Shown here one piece after another: positions 20,141-31,060 of a DNA stretch of 64,000 nucleotides. Each line of letters begins with the position of its first letter. The stretch's first letter is position 1. The notes under the pieces are model-generated. The model was not told where the DNA came from, made no database searches, and saw nothing but the letters and a program-made list of their open reading frames with translations. The DNA lies in NCBI RefSeq assembly GCF_009720865.1, contig NZ_WNLA01000009.1:62001-126000 (forward strand), written 5' to 3'. The position numbers were made by a program, and so were the translations under genes. Origin of the DNA: Pseudoduganella ginsengisoli (GTDB lineage: Bacteria; Pseudomonadota; Gammaproteobacteria; Burkholderiales; Burkholderiaceae_D).

Positions 20141-20680
20141 ATGAGCCTGAATAAAGTACCGGCTGGTAAAGACTTGCCGAACGATTTCAACGTCATTATC
20201 GAAATCCCGATGAATGCCGACCCGATCAAGTACGAAGTGGACAAGGAATCGGGCGCAATCTTCGTTGACCGTTTCATGGGCACCGCGATGCACTACCCAT
20301 GCAACTACGGTTACATTCCAAACACGCTGTCCGACGACGGCGACCCGGTTGACGTGCTGGTTATCACCCCGTTCCCGCTGATCCCAGGCGTGGTGGTGCG
20401 TTGCCGCGCGATCGGCGTGCTGAAAATGACGGACGAATCCGGCGAAGACGCGAAAGTGCTGGCCGTTCCAGTGGACAAAGTGCTGCCGATCTACAAGCAC
20501 TGGCAAAAGCCGGAAGACCTGCAAGACTTGCGCCTGCAGCAAATCCAGCACTTCTTCGAGCACTACAAAGACCTGGAGCCAGGCAAGTGGGTCAAAGTGC
20601 AAGGCTGGTTCGGCCCGGAAGAAGCCAAACAGGAAATCCTGAGCGGCGTGGCCAACTACAACAAGCAAGAGCAGAAGTAA
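20141..20680 (+). CDS. ppa: Inorganic pyrophosphatase
   Basis: Soluble family I pyrophosphatase (179 residues) that hydrolyses pyrophosphate to drive biosynthesis. The start at 20141 has an AAGGA ribosome site 5-6 bases upstream and begins [23 protein letters not shown], as in the family; the open frame extends far upstream but is not coding. The metal-binding signature appears as [13 protein letters not shown], preceded by [20 protein letters not shown]. Monocistronic, with its own promoter and terminator. Confidence 0.98.
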   Translation: MSLNKVPAGKDLPNDFNVIIEIPMNADPIKYEVDKESGAIFVDRFMGTAMHYPCNYGYIPNTLSDDGDPVDVLVITPFPLIPGVVVRCRAIGVLKMTDESGEDAKVLAVPVDKVLPIYKHWQKPEDLQDLRLQQIQHFFEHYKDLEPGKWVKVQGWFGPEEAKQEILSGVANYNKQEQK

Positions 20681-20697
20681 TTTCTGCGGCCGCCCCC

Positions 20698-20725
20698 AAA
20701 AAAACGCACTTCGGTGCGTTTTTTT
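20698..20725. terminator. Rho-independent terminator after ppa
   Basis: A-rich 5' arm and ACGCAC, TTCG loop, GTGCGT and a run of seven T. The A and T tracts make it bidirectional, so it may also serve the convergent protease-hydrolase gene. Confidence 0.92.
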
Positions 20726-20756
20726 ATTTGGGCAGCGCATGCCTTTCCCGTTCTTT

Positions 20757-22880
20757 TCAAAAAGCCGACAAATCCACCTGCGGCTGCGGCAGCCGGTCCG
20801 CGCCCAGGATGCGCAGCAGCGTGGCGCTGACGATGGCGGCGCAATTATCAAAGGCGCCGTGCGTGGACTTGACGGATCGGCCGCCCGCCATGCTGCTGGT
20901 CCTCACGTCCGGCTCTTTCAAGATATGCAGGCGGCACGCGGCAGGCAAGCCATCGCCGCCGGTAATGCCCTGCGGGATGGCCGGCGTATCTTGCCAAAAG
21001 AATTTTTGCCACGCCCGCACGTCGCGCACTGTTTGCTGATGCCAGAATTCCCCGTTGGCGCGGCTGCCGTCATAGACGCTGGCCAGGCCCAGGACCGGCG
21101 TCTTGTGCAAGTCTTCCAGCGAGCGGCTGACCAGGTACAGCAGCGATTTGCGGTAGGGGCCGACTGAATCGTCGAGTTCCAGCGGATCGGACAGCGTGTG
21201 GATATCGAACGCCGCGCGCGGCAGCACGCCGTGGTCGATGGCTTTGACGTAGTGTTCCAGCGCGAAGGACACCGTGCAGGCCGGCGCATACAAGGTGCAG
21301 CTGGCGGCGGACTGTTTATGTTTGCCGGTCCGGAATGCCGACAGCAGGCGGCCTGCAATCAGCGCGCCGGCCGAATGGCCCACCAGGTGGATCGGCACGT
21401 CGCTGCCAAGCTGCGTGCGCAGGGCTGCCAGCTTGTCAGCCAGTACCGTGATGCCGGTCCCCAGGCCGTCGGCGCTGGCCTGCACATTCTGTTTCATCTC
21501 GCTCCACATGCTGCGCACCAGCACTTCGCGCGCCAGCACTTCAATGCCGCGGTCGCGCGCATCGTCAAACCAGTCGCCCAATCCCCGCACGCGCTGGGTG
21601 CCGAACAATTCCCGCGCTTTGTCGGCAATCATGTCGTTGATGACGTCGAGCCAGCCGCTTTTCCACGTAACGAAGATGGGATAGACGCCATTGTCGAGGA
21701 ACCACGGCGCCATGGCCTGGATACGGGCGATCGATGACGCTTCGCTGCCCAAGCCGCCATGGAAATACAGCATGACCTTGCGCGCATGCGCAGGCTGTTG
21801 CTGCAGCCAGGCGGCGGGCCGTTCGACCACCACGACATCGGCATTGCGGTCGGCGCTGGGCAAGTGCGGCATGCGGTTCAACAGCACGCCGTTGTTGCCG
21901 GTGACCAGCGTGTGCTGGTACGCGTCTTCCCTGGTAAAGGCGGCGCGCGGGCTTTGCAGGGCGGCCGTGGCCACCACACCCATTGGGCGCGCCTGGTTGG
22001 GCGGGCACGCCTGCGGCCCCACGTGCACGGTCGATGCGCTGCCTTGCGCCAGCGGCACGCCCAGCCCGACCACCCACGCATCGGTGCCATTGGCGATCCA
22101 GTCCTGGTACGTCAGCACGGCAAAGCCGCCAGCGCCCCAGCTTTTGCCCCACGAATTTTGCACGATGAAGCCATAGTCGTTATAGCCAACCAGCGCGAAC
22201 GCGTGGCCGCCGATGATATCCGGCTGTTCCGGGTTGTAGGCAATGCGCGGCAGCTGGGCGTGGCTGTCGGGCGGCGCGGCGTTGCGCGGGATGGTGGTCC
22301 AGCCGCCATGGACTTTGGCGGACACGTAAATTGCGCCGCTCAGGCAGATGGCGGACTGCATATCGACCACGGACTGCTTTTCAATGCGGTAGTACACGCC
22401 CAGCGGGCGCTGGACCGCATCCCTGGCCCAGTCCTCGCTGTCCGGCCCGAGGGACTTGTCACGCCACAGCATTTCCGCGCACACGCCATGCTTTTGCCAG
22501 CCTTTCAGCGCGCCCCGGCAGCTGGAACCCTCGTAATTTTCATCCGGCCACTCATCGTAATAGCGCGCCAGCGTGTACAGCATGCGCGGGCTGACGCGGT
22601 CTTGCTTGCGCATCGCCATGCCGGACTGGCGCCACAGCAGGTAATTGACGGCTGCCGCCAGCCCGAAGCCGGTGCACGCGCCATCCTGGCCCTGGTCCAG
22701 GATCAGGCCCGCTTCCGTATAGGCGGGCAAGTGGTCATGCAGCTGCGTGTCGGTGGGTATGCGGGGCGGCAAGTTGCCCATCGGTGCGCGGTAGGGCAAG
22801 TCGCGCAAGTCGATGCGGTCGGGGCGGGCATCCAGGGCAATCAGTTTGCCGCCCTGCAGAGCGGCGGTGGTGGCGGGCAT
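20757..22880 (-). CDS. Papain-like cysteine protease fused to an alpha/beta hydrolase
   Basis: 707-residue two-domain protein. The N-terminal part is a C1-type cysteine peptidase: Gln63 and Cys69 in DQGQDGACTGFG have the papain spacing, His226 lies in GGHAFALVGY, and Asn242 lies in QNSWGKSWG. The C-terminal part (about 365-700) looks like an alpha/beta hydrolase: a beta strand with FHGG (373-376), the nucleophile elbow GHSAG (Ser503), and a late His674 in STHGAFDN. No signal peptide or membrane segment, so it is probably cytoplasmic unless secreted by another route. An AAGGAGA ribosome site precedes the ATG. I know of no characterised protein with this pairing. Substrates and role are unknown. 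Confidence 0.85.
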   Translation of the reverse strand: MPATTAALQGGKLIALDARPDRIDLRDLPYRAPMGNLPPRIPTDTQLHDHLPAYTEAGLILDQGQDGACTGFGLAAAVNYLLWRQSGMAMRKQDRVSPRMLYTLARYYDEWPDENYEGSSCRGALKGWQKHGVCAEMLWRDKSLGPDSEDWARDAVQRPLGVYYRIEKQSVVDMQSAICLSGAIYVSAKVHGGWTTIPRNAAPPDSHAQLPRIAYNPEQPDIIGGHAFALVGYNDYGFIVQNSWGKSWGAGGFAVLTYQDWIANGTDAWVVGLGVPLAQGSASTVHVGPQACPPNQARPMGVVATAALQSPRAAFTREDAYQHTLVTGNNGVLLNRMPHLPSADRNADVVVVERPAAWLQQQPAHARKVMLYFHGGLGSEASSIARIQAMAPWFLDNGVYPIFVTWKSGWLDVINDMIADKARELFGTQRVRGLGDWFDDARDRGIEVLAREVLVRSMWSEMKQNVQASADGLGTGITVLADKLAALRTQLGSDVPIHLVGHSAGALIAGRLLSAFRTGKHKQSAASCTLYAPACTVSFALEHYVKAIDHGVLPRAAFDIHTLSDPLELDDSVGPYRKSLLYLVSRSLEDLHKTPVLGLASVYDGSRANGEFWHQQTVRDVRAWQKFFWQDTPAIPQGITGGDGLPAACRLHILKEPDVRTSSMAGGRSVKSTHGAFDNCAAIVSATLLRILGADRLPQPQVDLSAF

Positions 22881-22990
22881 GGTGCAGTCTCCTTATGGTC
22901 GAGCCTGACCAAGGGTCGCCCGCCGCCATGGGGTTGTCTATTAGTTATTATTGATGAAAATAGCTCATCAGGTCGGAAACGCTAATGATG

Positions 22991-24133
22991 TCATTTGAAC
23001 GGGTTGCGTTCATTCAACTCATCGATATAGTTGGCAATTCCCGCACCTTCCCGCTCCAGGAAGCGTTCCACCGCATCGGCAAATGACGGGTGCGCCAGCC
23101 AGTGCGCCGACCACGTCTGCTGCGGCAAAAAGCCGCGCGCCATTTTATGCTCGCCCTGCGCGCCGCCTTCAAACGTCTTGATGCCTTGCTCGATGCAAAA
23201 TTCCAGCGGCTGGTAATATGCCGCCTCGAAGTGCAGGCATGGCACGTGTTCGACGGCGCCCCAGTAGCGCCCATACAGCGTGTCTTTCGTATGCAGCACC
23301 AGCGATGATGCAATCGGGCGGCCACCACGTTCGGCAATGGTCAGCATGATGTTGTCCGGCATGGCCGCGCCGATATCGCGGAAGAACGCCAGGTTCAGGT
23401 AAGGCGACGACCGGTGTTCCGCATACGTGGTTTCATAGCAGCGGTGGAAGAAGCGCCAGTCGGCATCCGTGATGTCAAAGCCCCGCACGCGGCGCAGCGT
23501 GACGCCGGCTTCCCGCACCTTGCGCCGTTCAGCGCGGATATTCTTGCGCTTCTTGTGCTCCAGCGTGGCCGTGAAATCGTCGAACGTGTGGTAGCCCTGG
23601 TTAATCCAGTGGAATTGCACGCCGCTGCGCAGCATGAAGCCAGCCTCTTTCAGCAACAGCGCCTGCGGCTGCGCCGGGTACAGCACGTGGGTGGACGACA
23701 TGCGCGACGCCTGCTGCTGTTCCAGCAAAAAGGCAACCAGCGCAGCCCGTGCTTCGTCATCGCGCGCCAGCAGGCGGCTGCCCGTCACAGGGGTAAAGGG
23801 GATTGCGGACAACAGTTTCGGGTAATACTCGATGCCGTTGCGGTGGTAAGCCTCGGCCCACGCCCAGTCAAACACGTATTCGCCATACGAATGGGATTTC
23901 GCGTACAGCGGCATGGCGGCGGCCAGCACGCTGCCATCCCACAGCGCCAGGTATTGCGGCTGCCAGCCGGTTTCCGCACAGGCGCTGCCTGACGCGTGCA
24001 GCGCATGCAGGAACGCGTACGACAGGAAGGGATTGGCTTCTCCCTGCGCGGCCAGCAGCGCGGACCAGGCAGCTTCGCCGGCTTCAGTGAGGGAGGACAG
24101 GATGGCAGGGCGGTAAGTGGTCATGAGGGCCAT
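22991..24133 (-). CDS. GNAT-like N-acyltransferase, COG3146/FemAB-like family
   Basis: 380-residue protein of the family once called DUF482, related to FemAB/GNAT transferases. Recognisable features are ANPFLSYAFLHALHASGSA near the N-terminus, the DWAWAEAYHRNGIEYYPKLLSAIPFTPVTGSRLL block, and the C-terminal GGAQGEHKMARGFLPQQTWSAHWLAHPSF. An ATG at 24124 (MTTYRPA) is an equally likely start. No experimentally settled activity is known to me for this family; aminoacyl or acyl transfer is inferred from fold. It lies upstream of the protease-hydrolase gene on the same strand, separated by 110 bases, so co-regulation is possible but not shown. Confidence 0.88.
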   Translation of the reverse strand: MALMTTYRPAILSSLTEAGEAAWSALLAAQGEANPFLSYAFLHALHASGSACAETGWQPQYLALWDGSVLAAAMPLYAKSHSYGEYVFDWAWAEAYHRNGIEYYPKLLSAIPFTPVTGSRLLARDDEARAALVAFLLEQQQASRMSSTHVLYPAQPQALLLKEAGFMLRSGVQFHWINQGYHTFDDFTATLEHKKRKNIRAERRKVREAGVTLRRVRGFDITDADWRFFHRCYETTYAEHRSSPYLNLAFFRDIGAAMPDNIMLTIAERGGRPIASSLVLHTKDTLYGRYWGAVEHVPCLHFEAAYYQPLEFCIEQGIKTFEGGAQGEHKMARGFLPQQTWSAHWLAHPSFADAVERFLEREGAGIANYIDELNERNPFK

Positions 24134-24246
24134 TCTAGCAACTTTGCCCGGTAATTAAGGCCGAATGCTAAAATCGCCTTTCTGATATGAGGATGCCCGG
24201 CCTGAAGGCCCTGCACCCTTGTCGCCTAACTGCCGAGCGTTTCCCC

Positions 24247-26304
24247 ATGCCACATTCTTTCTTCAACCTGTATTCCCACGATTTCGCCCGCGTTGCGGTC
24301 GCCGTGCCGCGCTGCCGCGTTGCCGATCCGGCCCACAACGCGCAGGAAACCATCAAGCTGGCCCGTGAAGCGGCCGCGCAGGGCGCGGCACTGGTCGCCT
24401 TTACTGAACTGGGCTTGTCGGCTTATACGTGCGATGACTTGTTCCACCAGCGCGCGTTGCTCGATGGCTGCCTGGCAGGTTTGAATGACGTGCTGGAAGC
24501 GTCGAAATCCATAGCCTCCGTGCTGGTGGTGGGGGCGCCGCTGCGGGTCGACCATCAATTGTTCAATTGCGCCGTCGTGCTGTCGGGCGGCCGCATCCAC
24601 GGCGTGGTGCCGAAAACGTATTTGCCGAACTATGGCGAATTCTATGAGGCGCGCCAATTTTCGGCGGCCGATGAAGCGCTGTCGGCGGAAATTACCTTGC
24701 TGGGCCAGAAAGTGCCGTTTGGCGCCGAACAGCTGTTTGAAGTGGAGAATTTCCCGCTGCTGAAATTCCACGTCGAGATTTGCGAAGACGTGTGGGTGCC
24801 GATTCCTCCGTCATCGTTTGCCGCGCTGGCCGGCGCCACGGTCTTGGTGAACTTGTCGGCGTCCAACGTGGTGATCGGCAAAGCCGACTACCGCCACCAG
24901 CTGGTGGGCCAGCAATCGGCGCGCTGCCTGTCCGCTTACCTGTATTCGTCGGCAGGCCGCGGCGAATCCACGACGGACCTGGCGTGGGATGGCCAGGCGC
25001 TGATTTATGAAAATGGCGAATTGCTGCGCGAAGCGGAACGTTTCCAGGATGAGTCGCACGTGATATACGGCGACGTGGACCTGGAACGCCTGTCGCGCGA
25101 ACGCATGCGCCAGACCACGTTTGGCCAGTCGATGCGCCGCCACAGCGCAGAATTGTCGAAGTTCCGCACGGCCCGCTTTGCGCTGGATTTGCCGCGCCAT
25201 CAAGTGCTGCCGCTGGCGCGCAACGTGGCCCGCTTCCCGTACGTGCCATCGAATACGGCCTTGCGCGACAAGCGCTGCAACGAAGTCTATAACATCCAGG
25301 TGCAGGCGCTGGTGCAGCGTTTGTCGTCGTCCGGCATCCGGAAAGTCGTCATCGGCGTGTCCGGCGGCCTCGATTCCACGCACGCGCTGCTGGTGTGCGC
25401 GAAAGCCATGGACCGCCTGGACTTGCCGCGCTCGAACATCATTGCCATTACCATGCCAGGCTTTGCCACCAGCACCCGCACGCTGGAACAGGCGCGTGCA
25501 CTGATGGCCTTTGTCGGCTGCACGGCCCAGGAAATCGATATCCGTCCGAGCTGCATCCAGATGATGAAAGATATCGGCCATCCGTACGCCGAGGGCGCCG
25601 AACAGTACGACATCACGTTTGAAAACGTGCAGGCGGGCGAGCGCACCAACCACCTGTTCCGCATCGCCAACCATACGGGCGGCATCGTCATCGGCACGGG
25701 CGACTTGTCCGAGCTGGCGCTGGGCTGGTGCACGTATGGCGTGGGCGACCACATGTCGCATTACAACGTCAACGCCAGCGTGCCGAAGACCCTGATTTCC
25801 CACCTGGTGCGCTGGGTGGCGGAAAGCAGGCAGTTTGGCGACGTGGATTCCGCCGTGCTGCTGGCTGTCGTGAATACGGAAATCAGCCCGGAACTGGTGC
25901 CGGGCAAATCCGGTGACGGCGCGCCCGCGCAAATAACGGAAAGTGTCATCGGCCCATACGAACTACAGGACTTCAACTTATACTACACGCTGCGTTTCGG
26001 CTTCGCGCCGTCAAAAGTGGCGTTCCTGGCCCATGCCGCGTGGAGCGACCGCAATACCGGTTACTGGCCGAATGACGCGCACGTGGTGCGCAACCAGTAT
26101 GCGATGAAGGATATCAAGGCCAACCTCGCCATCTTCCTGCGCCGCTTCTTCCTGACCAGCCAGTTCAAGCGCACGTGTGTGCCGAATGGGCCGAAGGTGG
26201 GATCGGGCGGTTCGCTGTCGCCGCGCGGCGACTGGCGCGCCCCGAGCGATTCGGAAGCGGTGGTGTGGATGAATGATTTAAAGAACGTGCCGGAAGACGT
26301 TTGA
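24247..26304 (+). CDS. nadE: Glutamine-dependent NAD+ synthetase
   Basis: Last step of NAD synthesis: amidation of nicotinate adenine dinucleotide with ammonia from glutamine. The two-domain form of 685 residues has an N-terminal nitrilase-type glutaminase (catalytic Cys179 in CEDVWVP) and a C-terminal synthetase with the PP-loop SGGLDST (about 372). I chose ATG 24247 ([21 protein letters not shown]) as the family start rather than the open frame from 24187. It is followed after 21 bases by a PII gene, so nitrogen sensing and this glutamine-using enzyme may be co-transcribed. Confidence 0.96.
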   Translation: MPHSFFNLYSHDFARVAVAVPRCRVADPAHNAQETIKLAREAAAQGAALVAFTELGLSAYTCDDLFHQRALLDGCLAGLNDVLEASKSIASVLVVGAPLRVDHQLFNCAVVLSGGRIHGVVPKTYLPNYGEFYEARQFSAADEALSAEITLLGQKVPFGAEQLFEVENFPLLKFHVEICEDVWVPIPPSSFAALAGATVLVNLSASNVVIGKADYRHQLVGQQSARCLSAYLYSSAGRGESTTDLAWDGQALIYENGELLREAERFQDESHVIYGDVDLERLSRERMRQTTFGQSMRRHSAELSKFRTARFALDLPRHQVLPLARNVARFPYVPSNTALRDKRCNEVYNIQVQALVQRLSSSGIRKVVIGVSGGLDSTHALLVCAKAMDRLDLPRSNIIAITMPGFATSTRTLEQARALMAFVGCTAQEIDIRPSCIQMMKDIGHPYAEGAEQYDITFENVQAGERTNHLFRIANHTGGIVIGTGDLSELALGWCTYGVGDHMSHYNVNASVPKTLISHLVRWVAESRQFGDVDSAVLLAVVNTEISPELVPGKSGDGAPAQITESVIGPYELQDFNLYYTLRFGFAPSKVAFLAHAAWSDRNTGYWPNDAHVVRNQYAMKDIKANLAIFLRRFFLTSQFKRTCVPNGPKVGSGGSLSPRGDWRAPSDSEAVVWMNDLKNVPEDV

Positions 26305-26664
<360 letters not shown>

Positions 26665-26673
26665 CGGCTGCCT

Positions 26674-26701
26674 GGCGCCGCAGCGGTGCGGCGCCGGTTT
26701 T
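26674..26701. terminator. Rho-independent terminator after the PII gene
   Basis: 9-bp stem GGCGCCGCA / TGCGGCGCC with a GCGG loop, followed by GGTTTT. It ends where the convergent channel gene ends. Confidence 0.8.
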
Positions 26702-27329
26702 ACCTGGGGTGCGCCAGCTTGAGGTCGAACTTCCAGCTGACCAGGCGCATCAGTGTAATCAGCGCGGCGCTGGCCCACAGCGAAAAATCTTCCGACGCGC
26801 CCGCGTACTGCAAGCCGATATAGACCCAGCAGCCAAAGAATGCGCAAATCGCATACGGCTTGCCATCGCGGAAGACCATCGGCACTTCATTGCACACGAT
26901 ATCGCGCAGCACGCCGCCAAAGATGCCGGTAATGACGCCCATCATCACGGCAATAAACAGCGGCATGCCCACCGCCTGCGCCTGCGCCACGCTGGCCACG
27001 GCAAACAGGCCGAGGCCCACGGCATCGGCCACGACGATCAGGCGTTCCGACACGATATGGCGGATTTGCTTGAAAAACGGCGCCGCCAGCAGCGCCACCA
27101 CGAACAGCAGGATCGTGTATTCCTGATGCTGGACCCAGAACAGGGGGCGCTTGTCGAGCAGGATGTCGCGCATGGTGCCGCCGCCAAATGCCGTGATAAA
27201 CGCCACGATGATGACGCCCACGATATCCATGCGCTTGCGGCGCGCTTCCACGAACCCGGAAAATGCGCCGACCAGTATTGCCCCGATTTCAATGATGGTG
27301 ACCAGATTGACGTGGGGGACGATCTTCAT
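26700..27329 (-). CDS. Trimeric intracellular cation channel (TRIC/UPF0126) family membrane protein
   Basis: 209-residue integral membrane protein with seven predicted helices in two similar halves, as in YadS/YicG-type TRIC proteins. Landmarks are the first half FSGFVEARRKRMDIVGVIIVAFITAFGGGTMRDILLDKRPLFW and the second half FGGVLRDIVCNEVPMVFRDGKPYAICAFFGCW, each with a glycine-rich kinked helix. Bacterial members form potassium-permeable trimers in vitro; the physiological role here is unknown. Convergent with the PII gene, divergent from the MuiA-like gene. Confidence 0.9.
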   Translation of the reverse strand: MKIVPHVNLVTIIEIGAILVGAFSGFVEARRKRMDIVGVIIVAFITAFGGGTMRDILLDKRPLFWVQHQEYTILLFVVALLAAPFFKQIRHIVSERLIVVADAVGLGLFAVASVAQAQAVGMPLFIAVMMGVITGIFGGVLRDIVCNEVPMVFRDGKPYAICAFFGCWVYIGLQYAGASEDFSLWASAALITLMRLVSWKFDLKLAHPR

Positions 27330-27477
27330 GTGTGGATGGCTATATGCAAGGTTGTATAGACTGACAGGTTAACATGCGCGGGCGCTGTCCGGTAGGGTTG
27401 GGGAGCTGGTTTGCCCCCAATTGACAATATCGGAATAGTTCATCACCATGTGATTTTGATAATTTTTCAATATCGCC

Positions 27478-29100
27478 ATGACGCCCATTCAGCCCATTCA
27501 GCCGATTGCCGCTGCTGTTTTACTGTTGTGTGTGCAAGGCGTCCTGGCCGCCTCCGCCGATGCGCCTGCTGTTGCCCCGATAACCGCTGTCACAGTGTAT
27601 CCGGGCAGCGCCACCGTTGAACGGGTGGTGCAAATCAAGGCGGGGCAGACGGAAGTGGAAATTGCCGGGCTGCCGGCGAATTTCGATGCGCGCACGGTGC
27701 GTGTGCAGGCGTCGAATGGCATCCAGCTGGGACAGATTGTCACGCGGGATGTCAGCGCAGCCGAGGCGCCGGGCGCGCGCGAAGCGGAACTCGAACAGAA
27801 AATCCAGGCATTGCGCGACAGCCGTGAAGTGCTGGAAGTCGACGTGCAGGCAGCGAGCACCGTGCGTGCCTACCTGGAAAAGCTGCCGGCGGCAGGCGAG
27901 CACAGCGCCGCCGCGGATGGCAAGGCCATCGCCGGGGCCATCGATGCCGTACGCCATGGCGCGCGTGATACGTTCAGCCAGATCCAGCGCACGCAAGTCC
28001 AATTGCGCGATCTGGACCGCAAGATCGCCGTGCTGGTCAAGGAGTTGTCACGGGTGCGCAGCGGAGCGCGCGACCAGCGCCGTATCACCGTGTCGCTGGC
28101 GGCGCGGCAGGGTGGGACGCTGCGCCTGTCGTACCAGGTCAACGGCGCCGGTTGGAAGCCCGCCTACCGCGCCCTGCTCGATACCACTACGTCGCGCATC
28201 GACCTGGAACGTATGGCCGTCGTATCGCAACGGACCGGGGAAGACTGGTCCGGCGTGGCGCTGAAATTGTCGACCGGCCAGCCGCGCCTGTCGCCGCAGG
28301 CGCCGGAACCAGAGCCGCGTTTGCTGAAGTATTACCCGCCTACGGTGCTGATGGAGCCGGCGCCAATGATGATGGCGCCGGCTTCCGCGCCTGCGCCGGT
28401 TCAGTCCGTGCCGGTACAAATTACGGGGTCGCGCGTGCGTCCGGAAGATTTATATGTGCCGCCCGTGCTGGAAACACAGGGCAACTTCGATACGGAATTC
28501 AATGTGCCGGACAGGGCCGACCTGGCCTCCGATGGCCGCGAAGTATCGCTGCCCTTGTCGCGCCTGGCCTTGCCGGTGGCGCAGCGCATCCGCGCCACGC
28601 CGGCCATGGATAAATCCGCCTTCCTGATGGCGGAAGCGGAACGTCCCGCCGGCGTGTGGTTGAGCGGCGACGTGCAATTGTTCCGCGATGGCGCCTACGT
28701 CGGCAACACGCACTGGAACAGCCAGGCCACGGAAAAACTGCAATGGTCATTTGGCCGCGATGAGCTGGTGCGCGTGACGGTGGACCGCGCGGGCCAGCAG
28801 ACCGGCAGTTCCGGCTTCCTGTCGAAAAAGGGCGAACGCGATGTGACTGACGTCTACACCATCGCCAGCAGCCATAAGACGCCGGTGGCGCTGGAAGTGC
28901 TGGAGGCGGCGCCTGTCAGCACGTCCGATGAAGTCAAGGTGGAAGCCGTGTTTGAACCACAGCCTGCCGTCAAAGACTGGGAGCGCCGCCAGGGCGTGGT
29001 GGCGTGGCAAAAGACGCTGGCGCCCGGCGAGACCATGAAAATCAAGGTGCGCTACACGATTCGCTATCCGAAAGAGGGCGGCGTCACGAATTTGCCGTGA
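27478..29100 (+). CDS. MuiA-family (DUF4139) secreted protein
   Basis: 540-residue protein of the mucoidy inhibitor MuiA / DUF4139 family. It has a signal peptide (cleavage near VLAAS), an N-terminal DUF4140-type domain (ITAVTVYPGSATVERVVQIKAGQTEVEIAGLP), a coiled-coil (AREAELEQKIQALRDSREVLEVD and later LRDLDRKIAVLVKELSRVRS), then the beta-rich DUF4139 domain (LSYQVNGAGWKPAYRALLDT to IKVRYTIRYPKEGG). A Pro/Met-rich linker interrupts the latter near residues 280-320. The family is linked by name to capsule or mucoid phenotypes but has no defined biochemical activity. Divergent from the TRIC gene. Confidence 0.88.
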   Translation: MTPIQPIQPIAAAVLLLCVQGVLAASADAPAVAPITAVTVYPGSATVERVVQIKAGQTEVEIAGLPANFDARTVRVQASNGIQLGQIVTRDVSAAEAPGAREAELEQKIQALRDSREVLEVDVQAASTVRAYLEKLPAAGEHSAAADGKAIAGAIDAVRHGARDTFSQIQRTQVQLRDLDRKIAVLVKELSRVRSGARDQRRITVSLAARQGGTLRLSYQVNGAGWKPAYRALLDTTTSRIDLERMAVVSQRTGEDWSGVALKLSTGQPRLSPQAPEPEPRLLKYYPPTVLMEPAPMMMAPASAPAPVQSVPVQITGSRVRPEDLYVPPVLETQGNFDTEFNVPDRADLASDGREVSLPLSRLALPVAQRIRATPAMDKSAFLMAEAERPAGVWLSGDVQLFRDGAYVGNTHWNSQATEKLQWSFGRDELVRVTVDRAGQQTGSSGFLSKKGERDVTDVYTIASSHKTPVALEVLEAAPVSTSDEVKVEAVFEPQPAVKDWERRQGVVAWQKTLAPGETMKIKVRYTIRYPKEGGVTNLP

Positions 29101-29118
29101 CCGGGCGCAGCGCTGTAA

Positions 29119-29172
29119 AACGTGCGTAACGTGCGTAACGTGCGTAACGTGCGTAACGTGCGTAACGTGCGT
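29119..29172. repeat. Tandem repeat of a 9-base unit
   Basis: Five full copies and one partial copy of CGTGCGTAA run without mismatch from 29121. They fill the space between two convergent stop codons (29100 and 29174). Likely to vary in copy number between strains; no coding role seen. Confidence 0.95.
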
Positions 29173-29173
29173 G

Positions 29174-29866
29174 TTAGCGCCGTTCCGGCATCAGGGCGGC
29201 GCGCAACAGCACGATCAGCGCGCCTTCACCGCCATCGTGCGAGCGCGCCTGGCAAAACGCCACCACGCCTTTTTGCACCAGCCAGCTGTGCACCATGGAT
29301 TTCAGCACCGGCTCCTGGCCGCGCGAACCAAATCCCCGGCCATGGATCACGCACACGCAGCGGTGGTTGCGCTGCATGGCTTTGGTCAAAAACACACCCA
29401 GCGCATCGCGCGCCTGGTCGCGGTTCATGCCATGCAAATCCAGTTCATCCTGCGTGGGCCAATAGCCTTTGCGCATTTTCTTCATGACGTCCGGGCCTAC
29501 GCCGGGCGCCACGTAATTCAATTCCGGATCTTCTTCCAGATAGTGTTCAACGCCGAACATGTCCGACAGCGATTCGCGCAGCACGGCCGCGTCGTCGGCT
29601 TTCTGTTCTTCCGCCGTCAGCGGGCGTTTATTCGCCGCGGCGGCAGCGGCGGCGGCGGAGACGGCAGGGCGGGGCTGATGCACGTAACGGTCCGGCGCCT
29701 GCATTTTTTGCACGCCGGATAAGCTGTTGCGGAAAATATTGGCTTCCTGGGCCGCCACTTTTTCCTGCTTTTTACGCGCGGCCTCGGCGGCGGCGCGTTC
29801 TTCACCCTCTTGCTTCAGCTGCTTGCCGAATGCTTTCAGGTCCGCAAAGTCTTTCAGTCCCGCCAT
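29174..29866 (-). CDS. Smr-domain protein
   Basis: 230-residue protein with a C-terminal Smr domain. The N-terminal half is charged and Ala/Lys-rich, with a predicted coiled coil (KQLKQEGEERAAAEAARKKQEKVAAQ). The Smr domain begins ELDLHGMNRDQARDAL (LDLHG motif) and contains VIHGRGFGSRGQEPVLKSMVHSWL (HGxG-type motif). Stand-alone Smr domains of this kind can nick DNA or cleave RNA; those with LDxH and HGxG are candidates for ribosome-rescue mRNA endonucleases like SmrB. It lies 15 bases downstream of trxB on the same strand, so the two are probably one operon. Confidence 0.92.
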   Translation of the reverse strand: MAGLKDFADLKAFGKQLKQEGEERAAAEAARKKQEKVAAQEANIFRNSLSGVQKMQAPDRYVHQPRPAVSAAAAAAAANKRPLTAEEQKADDAAVLRESLSDMFGVEHYLEEDPELNYVAPGVGPDVMKKMRKGYWPTQDELDLHGMNRDQARDALGVFLTKAMQRNHRCVCVIHGRGFGSRGQEPVLKSMVHSWLVQKGVVAFCQARSHDGGEGALIVLLRAALMPERR

Positions 29867-29881
29867 CTCATTGACTCCCGA

Positions 29882-30856
<975 letters not shown>

Positions 30857-31060
30857 TCAACCCAAGATGGGGGCGCGGACAATACACGCAAGCAATTTCG
30901 TGGTAAATCGGTACGCGCAACAAACCGCGATTATAGTCCAATAGGGCAATTGGCATGAATCGTGAGGCCAGTTGCCCAAGAGATAGCTTAAAATAAGGGG
31001 TTATGGCACATAGCTGCCAAACAGCCTTAGCTAAGTGTAGTAAATATTAATAAAGTAACA

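Noticed and set aside
29119..29172. CRISPR-like array
   Set aside because: The units are 9 bases with no spacers and no cas genes nearby; it is a simple tandem repeat.
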